Assembly: GCA_025331435.1 (NCBI GenBank)
Contig: JAIWNI010000148.1
Location: 1 to 51,599 of the forward strand
Direction of reading: 5' to 3'
Length of the DNA stretch: 51,599 bases
Source: Choanephora cucurbitarum
Lineage: Eukaryota; Mucoromycota; Mucoromycetes; Mucorales; Choanephoraceae
The notes under the pieces were generated by a model that saw only the letters and a list, made by a program, of their open reading frames with translations, ran no database searches and had not been told where the DNA came from. Shown piece after piece: positions 46,360 to 51,599 of the stretch (position 1 is its first letter; each line of letters begins with the position of its first letter). The position numbers were made by a program, and so were the translations under genes.

Positions 46360-46611
46360 ATGCGTCCTTTTTCAGTTATATTGTTGACTTTGATTGTATC
46401 ATGTCATGGGCTAGTTATATACAAAAGAGAAAATAACAAAGCTGTTGAAGCAATTGGTATCATGAAGTTTGGTGTCCAATCGACAAAAACCGTACTTGGA
46501 CATACTGCTCAAAGTGAAATGAATTTATTGAAATCACCGCCAGAAGATGAAACTACAGAGCCAATGGATCAGTCTAAGACTACAGCTACTTCTGATAGAC
46601 TCTTCTCATAG
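46360..46611 (+). CDS. Small secreted protein with dibasic site
   Basis: Single exon, 83 aa, family not recognised. A signal peptide covers about residues 1-17. Lys22-Arg23 follows closely (LVIYKR), then a hydrophilic tail rich in Ser, Thr and Glu with no Cys after the signal peptide. Its start fits a TATA box and leader just upstream. Size, secretion signal and early Lys-Arg resemble the two preceding genes, but the sequences do not align. Confidence 0.6.
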   Translation: MRPFSVILLTLIVSCHGLVIYKRENNKAVEAIGIMKFGVQSTKTVLGHTAQSEMNLLKSPPEDETTEPMDQSKTTATSDRLFS

Positions 46612-46837
46612 CCTAATAATATGGAAGCTACCTCAAGGTTACCACTGTCATAATTGTTTATGGATGCTTAAGATAGCATAGAGTACACATCATTATATCT
46701 GAACATAAATAAATTAATGCCTCTTCTTGTGTAAAGCAAATATCTTTGTATGTCCTTCCGAAACAACTGTAAGAAAAAAGAAAGCAGAATGCTTGTATGC
46801 GCACATTTTATTAGATTGTATAAATATTTTTGTAGTC

Positions 46838-48339
<1,502 letters not shown>

Positions 48340-49084
48340 TTTTTATAAAAGTAATAGATGTATCGAAAAAAAAAAGAAGTAAAAGAAAAAAAATGACGCT
48401 CGTGGTTTAAACCTGTCAATTGAACTCAGTTGACGTCTGGTTGCACTTTGGCTTATCTTGAATTCATGTTACTATGGATTAAAACACAACAGCGAGAGAT
48501 TAAAAAAACCTATGCTTAGATGATTGTTCCACAATTGTCTTGGCTTCCTTTGGGAAATGAAGAATATAAAGATTAACTGCTTCATTTTACGGGATCTCAA
48601 TAGCTGTCCATCCATCTCGGTAAATCAAATTGATTTAATTGTACCGTTGTGCGACATCAAACTGAAACGCATTAGGCTTAAAGAAACTATCGCATGAATT
48701 CTTTTCAAATCAACCAATTCACTGGCTTTATCATTGATAGTATTTGTTCTAGCTCTGCTCGGCATTAAAAAATGCATGCTTCTAAACAAATGATAGAGAG
48801 AATAGTCACAAGTAAGAGCTGTTTGCCCCTTTCTTTCTTTTAGCTACTATGTTCTTTTATAAAGATAGATGCTGTCAGATGTCCACTGCTAAACACTTGG
48901 TCTTCTTTGGACTCATTTGTATGAAACGAGTCTTTTATCTTTTTTATTTTGAGTAGAGGTTTTCGTCATTTATCAGAGGATTAAGAAAAAAGAAAAGAAA
49001 TTGCTTAATGAAGTCTCCAATATGTTTTTTTAGAGTTTTATTGACTTGAATAGAATAAAAATCAAAGGATATTCTATGCAATGC
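48340..49084. other. Intergenic, no gene seen
   Basis: Upstream region of the dehydrogenase and 3' region of the small cysteine-rich gene. No supported frame. Confidence 0.55.
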
Positions 49085-49309
49085 TTACAACTGACAGTGG
49101 CCGTCCTTGTAAGTACCACCATAGAAAAGACAACAGTTGAGGGGAGTTGTGCAACAAATTTCACGACATGCACGAGGTTGAAGAGCAAAGCCAGATTCAA
49201 CAATGGAATGGTAATGCTTCAAGTCTTGATGAGAATCAGCAGAGGGGGCAGCACTGACACCAATAATCAAAGCAACGCCGGCAAATAACAAGTTTGAGAA
49301 GGAAACCAT
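49085..49309 (-). CDS. Small secreted cysteine-rich protein
   Basis: Single exon, 74 aa, family not recognised. A signal peptide covers about residues 1-20 (cleavage near Ser-Ala-Ala). A pro-like segment rich in His, Ser and Asp follows, then a C-terminal module of six Cys spaced C-x3-CC-x5-CC-x11-C. An Arg directly precedes the module (LQPRAC). Good TATA box at 49370-49377 and biased codon use suggest strong expression. Small disulfide-rich secreted proteins of fungi may act as effectors, antimicrobials or surface proteins; nothing here decides which. Confidence 0.72.
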   Translation of the reverse strand: MVSFSNLLFAGVALIIGVSAAPSADSHQDLKHYHSIVESGFALQPRACREICCTTPLNCCLFYGGTYKDGHCQL

Positions 49310-49369
49310 ATCGAAGAAATAGAGTAAGGAAGTACTACAATAAAAAAAACTTGATAAAAGCAAATGGCT

Positions 49370-49377
49370 CCCTTTTT
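49370..49377 (-). promoter_or_regulatory. TATA box of small cysteine-rich secreted protein
   Basis: Reads CTATAAAAAGGG on the minus strand, about 60-65 nt upstream of the ATG. Confidence 0.6.
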
Positions 49378-50244
49378 ATAGTTGATTCTCTCTTACTTCG
49401 TTAATCATAATTGTCTGTTTATAGAGTGACACATAGTCTTTTCTTTTTCCCTCTCTTGTAACCATTTTTGTCCTCTGAGGCCGTTGAAAAGATTGCTAAT
49501 GTATTAATAAGAATCAAAAAGAGAAGAGCTCATATTTACACTAAATGGATGAGAAAAAATAAATACTTAGTTTAGCCTAATTAGCTTACTTTTCAGATAT
49601 CTATCTGTTTCTCTTTCACTTTAAGAGTGACCTTTAGTTGACTATAGCAAATTGCTGTTGAAGTTCATAAGACGGTAATAAATTGCTTAATCTGTTTCAA
49701 TTTGTGGTCGTTTCTTGACTTAAAAAGAAATGAGTGCATTGCTGACAAGAAGATGACAAGTAAATTAGACACAGAGTCACATGGACAGAGTAAAAAAAAA
49801 CTGTTACCCTAGTTAGGAATTAAATGCTTTTTATGAAAAACATCAAAACCAGATATAGTATAATTACAGCTTATGCAGACACTTTTGTTTCTCAAGACCT
49901 GAATAAGTTGATGCGGTTCACCTGCTTTAGCATCAAACAAGTTTTATTTAGAAAGCTTTCCAATTGGGACGATCATACGATATTTAGACACTTCAAAGAA
50001 CAAGACATCATTTTAGTGTCACGTTCATATGATGCGTTTGTATGCCACTGCAAAGGCCTTACTTGTTCTCTTCAACTTCAGTGGCCTCAGGAAGAGATAT
50101 ATTCATTCATTTTCTTCCTCACCCGATTTTGATTTTCTCGAGTTATGCCCATTCGATTTTCTTAAAATTAGTACCGTTCTGAAACTCATACTGACGGATT
50201 TATGTAGATGCTGTTAGTTTCTATGCTCATTTCACTTCATCACT
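49378..50244. other. Intergenic, no gene seen
   Basis: An open frame at 49824-50132 (plus) has no recognised family and no supporting signals, so I leave it uncalled. Confidence 0.45.
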
Positions 50245-50905
50245 CTACATTTTCAAGGTTGTGTTTTTCAGAAAATAACAATTTCTTTGATTGATTAAGA
50301 CTCGGCTGGAAGAAGCCTCACCCACGTTCATCTCTTGTTCTTTACATTTTTCAATGAAGTCACCATGATATCTGAGGCGTTGTTGAAGAGACTTTCTCCA
50401 AAATAACAATGGATGAGATTCATGAGTATTAGAGAGACTTTCTATAAGTTTTCTGTTGACATAGTTGTGCATGATATTTTTTCTATCGCTCGTCTTTTAT
50501 TTGAGACCTATAAGTGCCTAAGAAGGGCCGCGTTAGAGATGTCAACGTCATAGATCTCATGAAGTATGTTTCTAATCGACTTGACAGTGTCTTGCCTGCC
50601 TTCTTTGTTATTCGTTAGAACAGTATCCTTCATGGCAAAAACATATTTCGTAGAAAGCGTCTTGAAATGAGAACCTTTTTTTTTCTTTTCGGAAACTTCC
50701 GAGAGGTTATTGCACTTATAAATGGCTTTTTGTGTGCAGTGTATTCTGCAATGTTGAGATGTTCAGCAAAACGCTCATGCTTGCTTTCTTGCTTCATCAA
50801 AGGTGTATTCAACTAATCATCCTTCATGATGCCATAAGCATGGCTCAAAAGCTTATAAGTCTCATCTGAAAATTTGAAGTTGAAGGTTTTGGTTGATGTT
50901 GACAT
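50245..50905 (-). pseudogene. Decayed ORF of unknown family
   Basis: A minus-strand reading frame begins with ATG at 50905 and runs MSTSTKTFNFKFSDETYKLL before an in-frame TAG at 50815-50813. It continues open (LNTPLMKQESKHERFAEHL), then shifts frame at an A run near 50665-50675 to continue KDTVLTNNKEGRQDTVKSI and EIYDVDISNAALLRHL. It resumes in another frame from about 50480 (ESHPLLFWRKSLQQRL). One nonsense and at least two frame changes within about 210 codons, with good coding character on each side, indicate a fairly young pseudogene. Splicing does not repair the first stop. I do not recognise the family. Confidence 0.55.
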
Positions 50906-50969
50906 TTAACTTATAGCTTCTTTTCTTTTTTAAGACTTTAGGTCTTTTGTGAATAAGCATCAGGTATAA

Positions 50970-51128
50970 AGGATTGTGGTTGGGAACAGTGAATATGTGG
51001 ATGATTTTTGCGACAAATCAATTGTATACATCTTCGACTTGTTTACCAAGATTGATGCCTTGGACAGTAAAGTCGACAATCTCATTGAGCAGGTCGCATC
51101 TGTTGTATCAGACACGAAAATACAATAA
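50970..51128 (+). pseudogene. Coding-like fragment, coiled-coil character
   Basis: A 52-codon frame without a start ends at TAA 51126-51128. It reads VDDFCDKSIVYIFDLFTKID, then a heptad-like segment LDSKVDNLIEQVASVV. It may be the last exon of a gene whose other exons I cannot find, or a remnant divergent from the decayed ORF next to it. Confidence 0.3.
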
Positions 51129-51599
51129 ACTAAAATCTATATGAGCAAGAAAAATACAACCAGAATCTATATAATCCTGGAAGAGCGAAAAGAGAGAGAG
51201 CCCCTTTTTTATTATCAAACGTGTGTGTCTAATTAATAGGAGATGGGCTGGATGAATTACAGTGAAGTTACTATGCTAACTCTGATCCATCTTGAGCCAA
51301 TGACAGACTGTAAAGTGGATCAAGAGTCTTAAGAGCGACAAGCGTTGTATGAATAAATCAATCTCATATTAAGTCAACTCAATAGACTATAAGTCAAGTA
51401 CTGAGCCACAGCTATGTCTAAGTGCACTTTCTGCCTGAATAAAGCTATTGCACGTGTCATATACTAAAATATCGACATAACAATGAAGATTGAAGCTACG
51501 CGTGATTTATCTGAAGTCAGTTATAGATGCAGTTTAAGTACCGACTGTCAAGTTGTAAGGAATATGACTATAAGCAGTATGTATTAGATCAAGACTATC
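51129..51599. other. Right edge of window, nothing recognised
   Basis: AT-rich DNA with a GA-rich run near 51185-51200. No supported frame. Confidence 0.5.

Noticed and set aside
49824..50132. 102-codon plus-strand frame
   Set aside because: No family, no leader signals and atypical composition; left uncalled.

Overview
This window looks like nuclear DNA of an early-diverging filamentous fungus, most likely Mucoromycota (Mucorales-like). The sequence is AT-rich. The genes are single-copy eukaryotic genes interrupted by short GT-AG introns, mostly 49-80 nt, and coding is dense in the right two thirds. Closest family resemblances by eye are fungal: a multi-intron CLC antiporter, a WOPR regulator, Vac7, Tvp18, Sec9 and Cbf1. 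A genus cannot be named from the sequence alone. Exon boundaries were worked out by hand from splice consensus, reading phase and family conservation.

Layout. 1-7.7 kb: gene-poor; the only clear element is a 173-bp TA-flanked inverted-repeat element (MITE) at 5878-6050. 7.7-14.4 kb, all plus: a secreted chitin deacetylase, a type II membrane glycosyltransferase and a Vac7-type vacuolar regulator. 15.2-18.3 kb, minus: a ubiquitin C-terminal hydrolase (UCH) and a PP6/Sit4 phosphatase. 19.7-24.6 kb, plus: a CLC chloride/proton antiporter with CBS domains and a Sec9/SNAP-25 SNARE. 24.6-27.2 kb: decayed repeat-like sequence. 27.2-32.8 kb, plus: Tvp18 (nine exons for 144 aa), a DUF202 membrane protein and a small orphan. 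34.0-38.5 kb, plus: Cbf1-like bHLH factor followed 108 nt later by a large FUSC/ArAE-type transporter. 39.2-40.9 kb: a protein with an HHCC integrase-type zinc finger, convergent (38-nt gap) with a WOPR (Gti1/Pac2) regulator. 41.5-44.9 kb, plus: FAD synthetase and a PC-esterase-like type II membrane protein. 45.2-46.6 kb, plus: three consecutive genes for small secreted proteins with dibasic (Kex2-type) sites. 46.8-48.3 kb, minus: glutathione-dependent formaldehyde dehydrogenase. 49.1-49.3 kb, minus: a small cysteine-rich secreted protein. 50.2-51.1 kb: a decayed ORF and a coding-like fragment.

The genes do not form one pathway. Themes are the cell surface and secretion (chitin deacetylase, Sec9, Tvp18, PC-esterase-like, glycosyltransferase, secreted peptides), endomembrane and vacuole ion or lipid control (CLC, Vac7, FUSC), and regulation (PP6, UCH, Cbf1, WOPR). 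The best candidate for something undescribed is the small secreted cluster at 45164-46611. Its first gene, visible only after splicing, encodes a 51-residue precursor ending in a Lys-Arg site followed by a 12-residue peptide with two cysteines.
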